The notes under the pieces are model-generated. The model saw only the letters and a list, made by a program, of their open reading frames with translations, searched no databases and was not told where the DNA came from. The translations under genes were made by a program, and so were the position numbers. 14,217 bases of DNA. It comes from Bacillota bacterium. GTDB taxonomy: Bacteria; Bacillota; Clostridia; Lachnospirales; Lachnospiraceae. This document shows, one piece after another, positions 14,205 through 14,217 of the stretch (its first letter is position 1; every line of letters starts with the position of its first letter). The stretch is from assembly GCA_023423045.1 (NCBI GenBank), contig JAFAGA010000041.1:1-14217 (forward strand), read 5' to 3'.

Positions 14205-14217
14205 ACTTTACACTACC
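14205..14217 (+). repeat. IS right terminal inverted repeat
   Basis: ACTTTACACTACC, the inverse of the left end at 12324-12337. The same 13 bases end the first copy at 115-127, which defines the outer boundary. Confidence 0.8.

Larger units (their letters stand above)
12324..14217 (+). mobile_element. Complete IS, distantly IS6-like, about 1.9 kb
   Basis: The left end GGTTTGTGTAAAGT (12324-12337) and the inverted right end GGTAGTGTAAAGT (14205-14217) match apart from a 1-base gap and one or two positions; both then carry CTGAT and CCCTTT blocks further in. The right boundary is fixed by the other copy, where homology stops at the same base (127). The GG start resembles IS6-family ends. One transposase gene fills 12479-13936, followed by 281 nt of structured noncoding sequence. 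It lies head to head with the lipoprotein gene. The last base of the window coincides with the end of the IS, so the right target duplication cannot be seen. Exact family is uncertain. Confidence 0.88.

Noticed and set aside
1..14217. Both window ends carry the same sequence, which could suggest a circular 14-kb replicon or an assembly overlap.
   Set aside because: The end repeats differ by four substitutions and one indel, the right copy belongs to a full IS, and the content is chromosomal housekeeping genes without replication functions.
1..14217. Composite transposon carrying cysE-cysS-ispF as cargo.
   Set aside because: Cargo is core chromosomal genes in a typical order, the two copies differ, and no shared outer target duplication can be seen. 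Two independent insertions are simpler.
1..14217. Search by eye for CRISPR arrays, tRNA genes, rRNA and phage attachment sites.
   Set aside because: No regularly spaced repeats, no cloverleaf-like tRNA sequence and no integrase or att-like duplications were seen apart from the IS ends.

Overview
The window looks like a chromosomal segment of a low-to-mid GC anaerobic Firmicute, most likely a Lachnospiraceae or Clostridium cluster XIVa type. The clues are a cysteine T-box leader in front of cysE-cysS-mrnC, strong GGAGG-type ribosome binding sites, a LipO/LplA-like sugar-binding lipoprotein, and codon and protein style. This is inference; no rRNA or taxonomic marker is present. Every host gene is on the minus strand, and the only plus-strand gene is an insertion sequence (IS) transposase.

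Layout, left to right. 1-127 is the 3' end of one IS copy. 128-305 is a short spacer with an 18-bp perfect palindrome and a strong terminator. 306-4346 encodes a very large secreted metallophosphatase/5'-nucleotidase with a tail of Ig-like modules; its leader carries a hairpin of about 110 nt and a candidate promoter. 4612-7216 is the cysteine block, transcribed cysE, cysS, mrnC, behind a T-box riboswitch (7395-about 7652) whose specifier codon reads TGC (Cys). Between the T-box terminator and cysE lies a hairpin-rich insert of about 180 bp that looks like an interspersed repeat; part of its core recurs in the cysE-cysS gap. 7701-8249 is ispF (isoprenoid synthesis) with an unusual Cys-rich C-terminal tail. 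8588-12300 is a carbohydrate cluster, transcribed solute-binding lipoprotein, Gfo/Idh/MocA dehydrogenase, ThuA-like protein, and closed by a terminator. 12324-14217 is an apparently complete IS, about 1.9 kb, with a 485-residue zinc-ribbon DDE transposase.

How the parts work together. CysE makes O-acetylserine for cysteine synthesis and CysS charges tRNA-Cys. The T-box senses uncharged tRNA-Cys, so supply and use of cysteine are controlled together, with the 23S rRNA maturation enzyme Mini-III carried at the end of the operon. In the sugar cluster the lipoprotein would capture an oligosaccharide. The Gfo/Idh and ThuA proteins resemble the ThuB/ThuA pair of 3-keto-disaccharide metabolism. No permease or ATPase is present: the IS sits about 7 bp upstream of the lipoprotein's ribosome binding site and appears to have cut that gene off from its promoter and probably from the permease genes.

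The most noteworthy structures are in the IS and the RNA leaders. The transposase start region has a 10-bp inverted repeat that would hide the ribosome binding site only in read-through transcripts, resembling IS10/IS50 fold-back control. The IS also has a long, highly structured 3' noncoding region. Two IS copies in direct orientation bracket the whole segment, which includes cysS and ispF.
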